From the NCBI RefSeq assembly GCF_900184995.1, contig NZ_LT860098.1, forward strand, positions 563,001-627,000: 64,000 nucleotides of DNA, given 5' to 3'. This DNA is from Konateibacter massiliensis (GTDB taxonomy: Bacteria > Bacillota > Clostridia > Lachnospirales > Lachnospiraceae). A model generated the notes under the pieces. That model saw only the letters and a program-made list of their open reading frames with translations. It was not told the DNA's origin and ran no database searches. The stretch's first letter is position 1. Every line of letters begins with the position of its first letter. Positions 9,629 through 17,820 of this stretch are shown here, piece after piece. The position numbers and the translations under genes are program-made.

Positions 9629-11953
9629 TTATACCTCAATATAGCTGATTACACAGCTCGCACTGCTCATTCCGTCTGTATCCGCCCATACCACCGCTCT
9701 TGCTTTTTCTCCTGTCAAAGCCACCAGCACACTTGCACACCCATGATACATGTGTATAAATTCCTCATTATATGGCTCACTGCTCATCAAATTTCCGCTG
9801 TCCACCGCCAGAATACGCACCGGTCCTTCTGTTCGAAAACGTACAAGGGAACTTTCCCTAAAATAAGGGACCCCGGCTTCATCCTTTGCCCGCACTGTCA
9901 GCAGCATCTGGTAGCCCTCCTCCATCGGTAGTTTTACTATTTTTTTGTCAAATTCCAGCTTTACTGCTATATCCGGTGTTACTGTAGTGTTCCGGCAAAC
10001 CTCCACTCCGTCTAAATAGCCAACTACCTCCACCGTTCCGGGCTGGTATGGAAGAAATCCTGATATTATATGATTCAGGCAATCGGCAGGCTTTGGCAGG
10101 TAATAACGCTTCTCATTAAGATATAACCTCACCTCATCACAATTACTCGAAATGATATAAGGAATTACTGTCTTATGAAACTGTGGAAAATGCCAGTGTT
10201 CTGCATAAATAGGGGTATCCCAATGCTCCTTTACCCCTTCATCCGATAAGGAATAATCCATCACTGCAAAGTGTACCATCGGTTTTTCACTCCAATAGCT
10301 CTGCATTATATAATAGCTGGGTCTGCGCTCATTGTTTGTTCGAAGCATCGCCCCGCTCCAACCCTTGGCAGGGTATCCCATCGATTCACCTAAATAATCG
10401 TATCCGGTCCAAATCATTCCTCCGATACAGTAATTGTATTCATAGGGAATCAGGGAAGGATTTTTATCCGTGAAATTCTGCATCTGCTCACTGTGACCCA
10501 TAAAATACTGAAAAATTTCTGTACCTAAAATCAGTTTATCCGGTATCATTTCATGTATTAGGGAATACCATTGTTCCTGATAGTTGCAAGAGATAACATC
10601 CACAATTTCAGCAATCTTTTTGATGCGTTCCACTCTTTCTATGGTATCGTAAATCTCTGTATCGTCTGCCTCATCAACGAACTGCTGGATATCTTCAATC
10701 TTTGATACATCTACCATGCTTTCTCTCTTAAAATGCGGGTTCATGGCATAGGTGATTGGTCTGGTGCTATCCATTGTCAGAATGTATTCCTTGAGCATTT
10801 TTAGAATTACAAGCATGGAAGCTTGTGCCTGATTTTCTACTTCATTTCCCACACCCCATATAAAGATGCAGGCACGATTGCGGTCACGCTTTACCATCGC
10901 CTCCACATCTAATTTCCACTGCGTATCAAAATATCTGCCATATAGACCTGCTGTCCATTTATCAAAGCATTCTTCATAGACATAAAAGCCAATTTCATCA
11001 CATAAATCAAGAAACTCTTCAGAATGGGTATGATGAGCCGCACGAATGGAATTACAGCCCATCTCTTTTAATGTCAGCAATCTTTCCCGCCAAATCTCCT
11101 TCTTGACAGCAATTCCACAGCAGCCTGCTTCCTGATGAAGGCACACTCCCTTCAGTATCACCTTTTTTCCGTTTACATACATACCCTGATTTGCAATCAT
11201 AGCAATTTCGCGAATGCCGATTCGCATCTCTACTTTATCTGCTTCCCTCTCACCATCTATGAGCGATACCGACAGCAAATATAAATTGGGTTCCTCTGCC
11301 GACCATAATTTTGCATTTTCTATCTGAAAAGAAATCACTCCGTTTTCAGCCTCTTCCTCATACTTTATACCTGTTTCAGCCTTTTCCCACAGTTTTAAAG
11401 ACGCCTTAACCCGTGATGATGTTCCTGTATCTACAAAGATGTATGCATTTTTTTCTTTTAATGTGGTTGTAACAACTATTTCTCTCTCATCAAGATGCTT
11501 TTCCTCTGCTTCTATCCATTTAACCGTGCGATAAATACCGCATCCACTGTACCATCTATCGACAGGAGCTACCGTATTATCTACTTCAATAAAAATTTGA
11601 TTATCCCCTGTCTCCACCTCTTCTGTAATATCCAATCGGAAGGAACTGTAGCCATATTTCCAGCCTCCTACATTCTTATCATTGATCCAGACAGTACAAT
11701 TCTCATATACCGCCCCAAAATCCAAATAATAGCGATAGCCTTTCTTTTTTTTAGATAGTTTTACCTTTTTTCGATACCACCCTTTTCCCCATCGCTCCCG
11801 ATATCCCTGTGCCGCTCCCTGCTTCATTTCTTTATGAAACGGCGCATTGATTGCCCAATCGTGCGGAAGTGTTATTGGTTTAAAATTCTGTTCTTCCAAT
11901 TTATTTAATGCAAATTCCCAGCCTGTCATAATTTCATACTCTGTTCTTGGCAT
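9629..11953 (-). CDS. Glycoside hydrolase family 2 (beta-galactosidase/glucuronidase type)
   Basis: A 774-residue GH2 enzyme: sugar-binding domain (about 1-140, with LPHDWAI at 29-35), immunoglobulin-like domain (about 150-250), TIM barrel (about 255-540) and C-terminal sandwich domains. The acid/base is Glu371 in IWGVGNEVEN and the nucleophile Glu479 in LILGTEIFQY. The ATG at 11953 is preferred over one nine codons upstream because AAGGAG lies six bases before it. It is cytoplasmic, second in the operon after the binding-protein gene, separated by 106 nt holding a strong hairpin. GH2 covers beta-galactosidases, glucuronidases and mannosidases; the substrate is not determinable here. Confidence 0.93.
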   Translation of the reverse strand: MPRTEYEIMTGWEFALNKLEEQNFKPITLPHDWAINAPFHKEMKQGAAQGYRERWGKGWYRKKVKLSKKKKGYRYYLDFGAVYENCTVWINDKNVGGWKYGYSSFRLDITEEVETGDNQIFIEVDNTVAPVDRWYSGCGIYRTVKWIEAEEKHLDEREIVVTTTLKEKNAYIFVDTGTSSRVKASLKLWEKAETGIKYEEEAENGVISFQIENAKLWSAEEPNLYLLSVSLIDGEREADKVEMRIGIREIAMIANQGMYVNGKKVILKGVCLHQEAGCCGIAVKKEIWRERLLTLKEMGCNSIRAAHHTHSEEFLDLCDEIGFYVYEECFDKWTAGLYGRYFDTQWKLDVEAMVKRDRNRACIFIWGVGNEVENQAQASMLVILKMLKEYILTMDSTRPITYAMNPHFKRESMVDVSKIEDIQQFVDEADDTEIYDTIERVERIKKIAEIVDVISCNYQEQWYSLIHEMIPDKLILGTEIFQYFMGHSEQMQNFTDKNPSLIPYEYNYCIGGMIWTGYDYLGESMGYPAKGWSGAMLRTNNERRPSYYIMQSYWSEKPMVHFAVMDYSLSDEGVKEHWDTPIYAEHWHFPQFHKTVIPYIISSNCDEVRLYLNEKRYYLPKPADCLNHIISGFLPYQPGTVEVVGYLDGVEVCRNTTVTPDIAVKLEFDKKIVKLPMEEGYQMLLTVRAKDEAGVPYFRESSLVRFRTEGPVRILAVDSGNLMSSEPYNEEFIHMYHGCASVLVALTGEKARAVVWADTDGMSSASCVISYIEV

Positions 11954-11991
11954 AATTTTCTCCTTATTCACTGCTCTCATGAATATATAAC

Positions 11992-12038
11992 AATAAGGGG
12001 AAAATAGTCCGGCTTGCCAGCCTGATTTTCCCCTTATT
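11992..12038 (-). promoter_or_regulatory. Intercistronic hairpin between binding-protein gene and GH2
   Basis: AATAAGGGGAAAAT pairs perfectly with ATTTTCCCCTTATT (14 bp), with an inner GGCT/AGCC helix. No T-run follows on the minus strand, so it is more likely an mRNA-stabilising or attenuating stem than a full terminator. Equivalent stems follow the other two binding-protein genes. Confidence 0.65.
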
Positions 12039-12059
12039 TCTAGTTCTGTCTTCTCTTAT

Positions 12060-13655
12060 TTATTTCAGTGACCCATACCAGTCTCTGGCAGCCTTTGTCA
12101 CCTCTTCACCACCACTTGCATACCATTTTTCAACAAATTCATCAAATTTTTCAATCGGATATTCACCTATAATGATTTTCGTTGCATATTCGATATAAAG
12201 TGCTCTATTTTGAATATCAGGATAGTTGTTATAAATAGATGCCGGAATACCGTCACCAGCTATTGGTCTTACATATTGCTGATTATCCTGCAAATTGCGG
12301 ATAGACTGTGAGATAGACCACTCTCTTTCCTGTGTCATCTGTCCTTTTAACAACTGGCTCTGGAAATCAACTGTCGCAATACTATTATAAGGAGTAAGTA
12401 CCAGATTCTGCTGTGTTTTTTTATCATCCGGAAGTCTTACTAAGTTGTCACCAACTTTTGTGCTGTGCATACCTTCCACTCCATTATAATAATCATTCCA
12501 CAATGAAGTATCTGCATATGCATTCAGCATCTTCATAATTGCCATAATCTTTTCTTCATCATCCGTATTTGCTACAACATAACCTATTCCCGTAATCTTC
12601 ATGGAGGTGTAGTAACCTTCGTATCCCGGCGCTGAGAGAGCCGGTAATATTGTAATATCAGGCTTAGCACCTGTCGTGCTTTCTATTGTTTCGGCATACA
12701 TATAGGTTTCCTGTGGAATATGGAACCAATTTCCTACGAGATTAGAATTGATTTTTCCGTCCCATGCCGCTTTATCATTAAGTAAAGATTCAGGATCAAT
12801 TAAACCTTCTGCGTAAAGGGATGAAATCCACTCAAGTGCATCTCTCATATTTGGCGTTACAGCAGAATAAGTCAGCTCACCGTCATACGTATCCCATTGA
12901 GGATAGCCTTCGCGAATTGCAATTCCATACATTGCAAATAAGTGATCCATCCATCGAGCTTCCGCACGTCCGCCTGTCGGTATTTCATCCTGCACTCCAT
13001 TTCCGTTCGGATCATCATTTTTAAATGCTCTCAGCACATTAACATACTCTTCCTGTGTGGTAGGCATTTGAAGTCCTAATGCATCCAACCAGTCCTGTCT
13101 TATCATTCCGCCATCACGTCCATAACTGATTACATTCGGAATTGTATAAATTCTTCCCTGTCCTGTCGGATCATTGGCACGCATAACATTCCAAACCTCT
13201 TCCGGAATCAGGTTCCAGAGATTAGGTGCATACTCCGGCAATAATTCTGTCAAGTCCAGCAGTGCTCCGCTTTCAATTAAGTTTGCCTCCATTCCGTCAA
13301 CAGGTGCAAAAACATCCGGCATTTCTCCTGCTGCAATTCGCAGATTCAACTGCTCCTGATAGGTCGCTCCACCGTTCCATTCTACGTATGGCTGTATAAT
13401 GCCAACTCCAATCAAGTCTTTATAAAAATTATACAGTTCACTGTCCTTTTCTACGGGCAAATACCCTGTGTTTGTTCCCCATAGCTCTATGTCTGTCACA
13501 TTGGAAGCTTCCCCTGGGTTTTCCGCCTGTGCAGTGGTGTTCTCAGTCTGGCTGCCAGTACTGCTTGTATCAGCAGATTTAGATCCGCAGCCCGTCAGCG
13601 TCACAGTAAGCATAACTCCTGCACAAACGCCAGCAATAACTCTTTTCCATCTCAT
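12060..13655 (-). CDS. Lipoprotein solute-binding protein of a CUT1 sugar ABC transporter
   Basis: A 531-residue extracellular binding protein. It begins with a short basic N-terminus and hydrophobic segment ending in the lipobox LTGC, followed by a Ser/Thr/Glu-rich linker (SKSADTSSTGSQTEN). The body has the long CUT1-type fold seen with LplB/LplC permeases, including WLDALGLQMPTTQEEY and a DDPNGNGVQDEIP calcium-type loop. The start at 13655 is chosen because it opens the signal peptide and has AGGAGG 12 nt upstream; the frame stays open 60 codons further up but that part has no signal-peptide character. As first gene of the operon it presumably captures the oligosaccharide later cut by the four downstream hydrolases. 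No ATPase gene is present, so a shared MsmX-like ATPase is expected. Confidence 0.92.
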   Translation of the reverse strand: MRWKRVIAGVCAGVMLTVTLTGCGSKSADTSSTGSQTENTTAQAENPGEASNVTDIELWGTNTGYLPVEKDSELYNFYKDLIGVGIIQPYVEWNGGATYQEQLNLRIAAGEMPDVFAPVDGMEANLIESGALLDLTELLPEYAPNLWNLIPEEVWNVMRANDPTGQGRIYTIPNVISYGRDGGMIRQDWLDALGLQMPTTQEEYVNVLRAFKNDDPNGNGVQDEIPTGGRAEARWMDHLFAMYGIAIREGYPQWDTYDGELTYSAVTPNMRDALEWISSLYAEGLIDPESLLNDKAAWDGKINSNLVGNWFHIPQETYMYAETIESTTGAKPDITILPALSAPGYEGYYTSMKITGIGYVVANTDDEEKIMAIMKMLNAYADTSLWNDYYNGVEGMHSTKVGDNLVRLPDDKKTQQNLVLTPYNSIATVDFQSQLLKGQMTQEREWSISQSIRNLQDNQQYVRPIAGDGIPASIYNNYPDIQNRALYIEYATKIIIGEYPIEKFDEFVEKWYASGGEEVTKAARDWYGSLK

Positions 13656-13710
13656 AATAAGTAAAATCCTCCTATAAATTATTTTAGCTTTATCGCGATT
13701 GCTTAATGTA

Positions 13711-13739
13711 ATTATCAATAAAATAAGCCTAAACTGCAA
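13711..13739 (-). promoter_or_regulatory. Candidate promoter of the hydrolase operon
   Basis: On the minus strand a -35 TTGCAG (13739-13734), 17-bp spacer and -10 GATAAT (13716-13711) lie 55 nt upstream of the binding-protein ATG. No other comparable hexamer pair was seen closer to the gene. Confidence 0.6.
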
Positions 13740-13799
13740 GGGGGTATACTTTAGATTTTGCCCTGTCATTTTTAAGATTATTTCCAACAACGTATAAAC

Positions 13800-13829
13800 T
13801 ATAAAAATTGCAGATTTGCAATTTTTATA
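13800..13829. promoter_or_regulatory. Perfect inverted repeat, candidate TetR-family operator
   Basis: TATAAAAATTGC, 6 nt, GCAATTTTTATA: two 12-bp arms with no mismatch. It covers the -35 box (13816-13821) of the regulator gene promoter, the expected position for autorepression by the TetR-like protein encoded from 13895. It also lies 60 bp upstream of the hydrolase operon promoter. Confidence 0.5.
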
Positions 13830-13845
13830 ATACAAGTAGTATAAT
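13816..13845 (+). promoter_or_regulatory. Candidate promoter of the TetR-family gene
   Basis: TTGCAA (13816-13821), an 18-bp spacer and consensus TATAAT (13840-13845), 49 nt before the ATG at 13895. Confidence 0.65.
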
Positions 13846-13894
13846 AAGTGCTATACGCATAAAAGTGAATATCTAAAGAAAGTAGGTGTAAATT

Positions 13895-14476
13895 ATGTCA
13901 CAAGTTACGAAACGCGCATTAGAAACTTCACTTAAAAATTTGCTGTCAATAAAGCCGTTGGATAAAATAACAATCAGTGATATTACGGATGATTGCGGTA
14001 TTAACAGAATGACCTTCTACTATCATTTTAAGGATATTTATGATCTTGTGGAGTGGTCTTGTGTGGAAGACGCTAAAAAAGCTTTAGAAGGCAAAAAAAC
14101 TTACGATACTTGGCAGCAGGGCTTCCTTCAAATATTTGAAGCCGTTTTGGATAATAAACCGTTTATCTTAAATGTATATCATTCTGTGAGTCGGGAGCAG
14201 GTTGAAATTTATCTCTATAAGCTGACCTACGATTTAATGATTGATGTTGTGGAAGAAAAGGCAAAAGGTATGTCCCTTCGACAAGAGGATAAAGAATTTA
14301 TTGCTGATTTTTATAAGTTTGCATTTGTAGGGCTTATGCTGGATTGGGTGAAGCATAATATGAAGGAGAATCCGCAACATATTATAGACCGTCTGTCACT
14401 GCTGGTATCAGGCAATATCGGCACCGCTCTGGAACGTTATCGAACCGATAAACCTACATCAAAATCAACCAATTGA
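13895..14476 (+). CDS. TetR/AcrR-family transcriptional regulator
   Basis: A 193-residue repressor-type protein. The N-terminal helix-turn-helix covers about residues 8-50, with KITISDITDDCGINRMTFYY followed by HFKDIYDL, the classic recognition-helix pattern. The rest is a helical ligand-binding domain of the short DhaS-like type. It is transcribed with its own promoter and is followed by a strong terminator, so oleate hydratase at 14607 is a separate unit in the same direction. Adjacency suggests it senses a fatty acid and controls the hydratase, but the clear inverted repeat lies only at its own promoter, so autoregulation is the better supported inference. The effector is unknown. Confidence 0.9.
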   Translation: MSQVTKRALETSLKNLLSIKPLDKITISDITDDCGINRMTFYYHFKDIYDLVEWSCVEDAKKALEGKKTYDTWQQGFLQIFEAVLDNKPFILNVYHSVSREQVEIYLYKLTYDLMIDVVEEKAKGMSLRQEDKEFIADFYKFAFVGLMLDWVKHNMKENPQHIIDRLSLLVSGNIGTALERYRTDKPTSKSTN

Positions 14477-14497
14477 TTAAAAAAACATCGATTATTT

Positions 14498-14532
14498 CGC
14501 CGTGATAAAACTTTTATCACGGCGTTTTTTTT
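14498..14532 (+). terminator. Rho-independent terminator after the TetR-family gene
   Basis: CGCCGTGATAA pairs with TTATCACGGCG, followed directly by eight T residues. Confidence 0.9.
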
Positions 14533-14537
14533 GTTTA

Positions 14538-14566
14538 TTGGGCTGCACATAGAAGTTTGCTACAAT
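14538..14566 (+). promoter_or_regulatory. Candidate promoter of oleate hydratase
   Basis: TTGGGC (14538-14543), 17-bp spacer and TACAAT (14561-14566), placed between the preceding terminator and the AGGAGG of the hydratase gene. The -35 is a weak match. Confidence 0.5.
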
Positions 14567-14606
14567 ACAGTTATCAAAAGAAAAACACTTACAGGAGGTA
14601 AATAAT

Positions 14607-16382
14607 ATGTATTATTCTAGTGGTAACTATGAGTCTTTTGCAAGACCTAAAAAGCCGGAAGGCGTTGACAGTAAATCCGCATATATCATCGGAAGCGGAC
14701 TGGCTGCACTGACTGCTGCCTGCTATCTCGTTCGTGACGGTCAAATGAAGGGCGAGCATGTGCATATTCTTGAAAAAGAGGAACTTGCCGGAGGAGCCTG
14801 CGATGGCTACAAATATGAAAATATCGGTTATGTTATGCGAGGCGGACGAGAAATGGATAATCACTTTGAGGTTATGTGGGATTTGTTCCATTCTATTCCC
14901 TCCATCGAAACCGAAGGTGTCAGCGTTCTGGATGAATATTACTGGCTGAACAAAGAGGACCCTAACTACTCCCTCTGCCGTGCCACCGTAAACCGTGGAC
15001 AGGATGCTCATACAGAGGATAAGTTTGCTATTTCCGACAAAGGTTCGATGGAAATTATGCAACTGTTCTTCACTCCAAATAAAGCTTTGCAGGACAAACG
15101 TATCACCGATGTTTTTAGTGATGAAGTATTGAATTCCAACTTCTGGCTCTACTGGCGTACCATGTTTGCTTTTGAAAATTGGCACAGCGCATTGGAGATG
15201 AAGCTATATATCCAGCGTTTCATTCATCATATCGGTGGGCTTCCTAATTTCAAGGCTCTTCGTTTTACCAAATATAATCAGTATGAGTCTATGATTCTTC
15301 CTATGTTGAAGTATCTGGAAAGCTATGGGGTTCAGTTCCATTTTGGAGTGAAAGTGGTTAATGTTCAGTTTGACTGTTCCGCTGAAAAGAAGGCGGCAAC
15401 CCGTATTGATATTATCCGAAACGGTCAGGAGGACGGCATTGATCTCACCGAAAATGATCTGGTATTCATCACCAATGGCGGCTGTGTAGAAAACTCTTCC
15501 ATGGGTGACCAGAATACACCTGCTCCTTTTAACAAAGAAATCAAGCCCGGCGGCGGTTGGGATATGTGGCGTAAGATTGCGGCACAGGATCCTGCTTTCG
15601 GCAATCCTGATAAGTTCTGTTATGACCCGGAGCAGACCAACTGGATGAGTGCAACAGTCGAAACTCTTGATCAGCGCATTATTCCTTATATTAAGAATAT
15701 TTGTAAACGTGATCCTTTTACCGGCAAGGTTGTTACCGGGGGTATTGTCACAGCAAAAGACTCTTCCTGGCTGATGAGCTGGACTATCAACCGACAGCCT
15801 CAATTCCGTGAGCAACCTAAGGATCATTGTCTGGTTTGGGTGTACAGTCTGTTTACTGACAAGATTGGTGATTATATAAAGAAGCCTATGCGAGATTGTA
15901 CCGGTAAAGAAATCTGTATGGAGTGGCTGTATCATATGGGCGTTCCGGAAAATGAAATTGAGGAACTGGCAACAAACAGCGCAAATACTGTTCCTGTCAT
16001 GATGCCTTACATTGATGCATTCTTTATGCCTAGAGCATATGGCGACCGCCCTAACGTAGTACCGGATGGAGCAGTTAACTTTGCATTCCTCGGCCAGTTT
16101 GCAGAAACACCAAGAGATACCATTTTTACTACAGAGTATTCTATGCGAACCGGTATGGAAGCCGTTTATACTCTTCTGAATGTGGACCGTGGTGTCCCGG
16201 AAGTATGGGGCAGCGTATACGATATTCGTGCCCTGCTGGATTCAACGGTTAAACTTCGTGACGGAAAGAAAGTTACCGATATGCATCTCGGAATAAAGGA
16301 AAAAATGGTTGTGAAGAAACTGCTTGATCGTATTTCCGGTACAGACATAGAGAAGCTTCTGAAGGAATATGATGTAATCTAG
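14607..16382 (+). CDS. ohyA: Oleate hydratase (FAD-dependent fatty acid hydratase)
   Basis: A 591-residue protein matching the myosin-cross-reactive-antigen/oleate hydratase family in length and landmarks: the dinucleotide-binding YIIGSGLAALTAACYLVRDG near residues 26-45, LEKEELAGGACDGY, the conserved GGREMDNHFE region and a C-terminal YSMRTGMEAVYTLL segment. These enzymes add water to the cis-9 double bond of free unsaturated fatty acids such as oleate or linoleate, giving 10-hydroxy acids, and are linked to detoxifying free fatty acids in gut bacteria. An ideal AGGAGG precedes the ATG. It converges with the cyclopropane synthase gene across a perfect bidirectional hairpin, and a TetR-family gene lies just upstream. 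Confidence 0.96.
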   Translation: MYYSSGNYESFARPKKPEGVDSKSAYIIGSGLAALTAACYLVRDGQMKGEHVHILEKEELAGGACDGYKYENIGYVMRGGREMDNHFEVMWDLFHSIPSIETEGVSVLDEYYWLNKEDPNYSLCRATVNRGQDAHTEDKFAISDKGSMEIMQLFFTPNKALQDKRITDVFSDEVLNSNFWLYWRTMFAFENWHSALEMKLYIQRFIHHIGGLPNFKALRFTKYNQYESMILPMLKYLESYGVQFHFGVKVVNVQFDCSAEKKAATRIDIIRNGQEDGIDLTENDLVFITNGGCVENSSMGDQNTPAPFNKEIKPGGGWDMWRKIAAQDPAFGNPDKFCYDPEQTNWMSATVETLDQRIIPYIKNICKRDPFTGKVVTGGIVTAKDSSWLMSWTINRQPQFREQPKDHCLVWVYSLFTDKIGDYIKKPMRDCTGKEICMEWLYHMGVPENEIEELATNSANTVPVMMPYIDAFFMPRAYGDRPNVVPDGAVNFAFLGQFAETPRDTIFTTEYSMRTGMEAVYTLLNVDRGVPEVWGSVYDIRALLDSTVKLRDGKKVTDMHLGIKEKMVVKKLLDRISGTDIEKLLKEYDVI

Positions 16383-16417
16383 ATGTTGTTTTTCTCTGGA
16401 AAAACCTGCTTAGCAAA

Positions 16418-16460
16418 AAATCCTGAGTATACGCATTGACCGTGCGTATACTCAGGATTT
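16418..16460. terminator. Bidirectional terminator between ohyA and cfa
   Basis: AAATCCTGAGTATACGCA pairs perfectly with TGCGTATACTCAGGATTT over 18 bp with a 7-nt loop. The minus direction, out of cfa, is followed by a six-T run; the plus side is less T-rich. Confidence 0.9.
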
Positions 16461-16482
16461 ATTCAGTCTGTTGCAATGTTTT

Positions 16483-17640
16483 TTACACAACTCTGGTAAT
16501 CGGAAGCTCATTGTTAATTCCCTTTGACATCAAAATCTGGTGTAAATCAATAATTCCGTTGTTAAACGTAGCTGCACAGGCGCATAGATAAAGCTCCCAC
16601 ATACGGGCAAACTCCGTTCCGCGCTCCTTTTCAATCTCTGCCTTATGTTCCACGAAATTTTCTCTCCAGTGAAGCAACGTCTTATTATAATGTCTTCTCA
16701 GACTTTCCACGTCAAGCGTATAAAAGTTATATTCAGGAAAAATATTGATAATCTCGCGAAGTGACGGAACCATACCACCCGGGAAAATGTATTTCTTTAC
16801 CCACGCATCGCCCGGATATTCTCGCAATGCACTGATATAGTGTAGCAAAAACAGTCCGCCCGGTTTTAGTACCTCGCTGATGCACCTTAAATATTCCTCG
16901 TACTTTCCTCGTCCGACATGCTCAATCATTCCGACACTGACAGCTCTGTCAAAGCTTGCCTTAAGCTTAGGGAGGTCTCGGTAGTCCATAAGGCGGACAG
17001 TCAGGTAATCCTCCAGCTTTTCTTCTTTGATTTTGGCTTCAAAATATTTAAACTGCTCTTGGCTCAAGGTAATACCCGTGCCTTTTACATGGTATTTCTT
17101 GGCAGCTCGTATCAGCAGAAATCCCCAGCCGCAACCGATATCAAGCAAGTTCATCCCTTCCTTAAGCTGCAATTTTTCCAAAATATGATCTGCCTTATTT
17201 ATCTGAGCCTCATAAAGAGTGTTGTCTTCATTTTTAAAGTAGGCGCAGGAATAACTTAGCGTCTCATCCAGCCACAGCTTATAAAAGTCATTTCCAAGGT
17301 CGTAATGCGACTGTACCTCTTTTTTCTGATTTGCCTTTGTCTTTGATGTCAGGATAAGCTTTTTCAGTTTATTATGGTTTGTTGTAAATTTCCCCATCTG
17401 TCCCAAAAATAAATTTAGTATATAGTAGAGGTCCTTATCTACCTCGATATCTCCTCGCATATAGGCTTCACCAAGCGCAAGCGATGTGCTTATTAAAAAA
17501 TCTTTTGCAGGCGGCATTTTATTTACCGTCACAGTAAATTCCGGCTTGTTTTCTCCGACTCTTTTTTCTTTTCCATCCTGAACAACTGCGAAGCTTACCG
17601 GAATAAGCCCCTCTAAATAGTTGACTAATAAGTCACTCAT
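16483..17640 (-). CDS. cfa: Cyclopropane-fatty-acyl-phospholipid synthase
   Basis: A 385-residue SAM-dependent methyltransferase. The N-terminal lipid-binding region (1-100) includes LGEAYMRGDIEVD, then HYDLGNDFYKLWLDETLSYSCAYF, and the SAM-binding LLDIGCGWG (residues 165-173). IEHVGRGKYEEY and the C-terminal RRHYNKTLLHWRENF segment are further family marks. It converts cis double bonds of membrane phospholipid acyl chains to cyclopropane rings. AAGGAGG lies 6 nt before the ATG. It converges with oleate hydratase, whose substrate class also carries cis double bonds, so the pair plausibly serves membrane protection against unsaturated fatty acids. Confidence 0.95.
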   Translation of the reverse strand: MSDLLVNYLEGLIPVSFAVVQDGKEKRVGENKPEFTVTVNKMPPAKDFLISTSLALGEAYMRGDIEVDKDLYYILNLFLGQMGKFTTNHNKLKKLILTSKTKANQKKEVQSHYDLGNDFYKLWLDETLSYSCAYFKNEDNTLYEAQINKADHILEKLQLKEGMNLLDIGCGWGFLLIRAAKKYHVKGTGITLSQEQFKYFEAKIKEEKLEDYLTVRLMDYRDLPKLKASFDRAVSVGMIEHVGRGKYEEYLRCISEVLKPGGLFLLHYISALREYPGDAWVKKYIFPGGMVPSLREIINIFPEYNFYTLDVESLRRHYNKTLLHWRENFVEHKAEIEKERGTEFARMWELYLCACAATFNNGIIDLHQILMSKGINNELPITRVV

Positions 17641-17713
17641 GTCCTGCCTCCTTGAATAGTATTACTCAACATAATTTTGGTCAATATTTTTTTGTTTTAT
17701 ACTGCTTTTAATT

Positions 17714-17743
17714 AGTATAAGATTCTCTATTAAAATGTTGCAA
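17714..17743 (-). promoter_or_regulatory. Candidate promoter of cfa
   Basis: On the minus strand TTGCAA (17743-17738), an 18-bp spacer and TATACT (17719-17714), giving a leader of about 70 nt. A better-looking TTGACC/TACTAT pair at 17684-17656 would start transcription inside the ribosome site and is less likely. Confidence 0.4.
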
Positions 17744-17761
17744 AAATAACATTGTAAAAAA

Positions 17762-17805
17762 TTGCAATTACCGCTTTGATTCGTATATACTTATTCCATA
17801 TACGA
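17762..17805 (+). promoter_or_regulatory. Promoter and candidate operator of the RpiR-family gene
   Basis: TTGCAA (17762-17767), 18-bp spacer, TATACT (17786-17791). An inverted repeat TCGTATA, 11 nt, TATACGA (17781-17805) encloses the -10 and the probable start point, an arrangement suited to autorepression. Confidence 0.5.
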
Positions 17806-17820
17806 AAGGAAGTGGGAAAA

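Noticed and set aside
12060-13835. Longer start for the first binding protein at 13835
   Set aside because: The additional 60 residues lack signal-peptide character and run over the promoter; the lipobox signal peptide begins at 13655.
14589-15935. Open frames of 198 and 243 codons on the minus strand opposite ohyA
   Set aside because: The plus strand encodes a full-length oleate hydratase with motifs; the opposite frames show no family features or ribosome sites.
17656-17684. TTGACC/TACTAT pair with 17-bp spacing before cfa
   Set aside because: Transcription would begin within the ribosome-binding site, leaving no usable leader.
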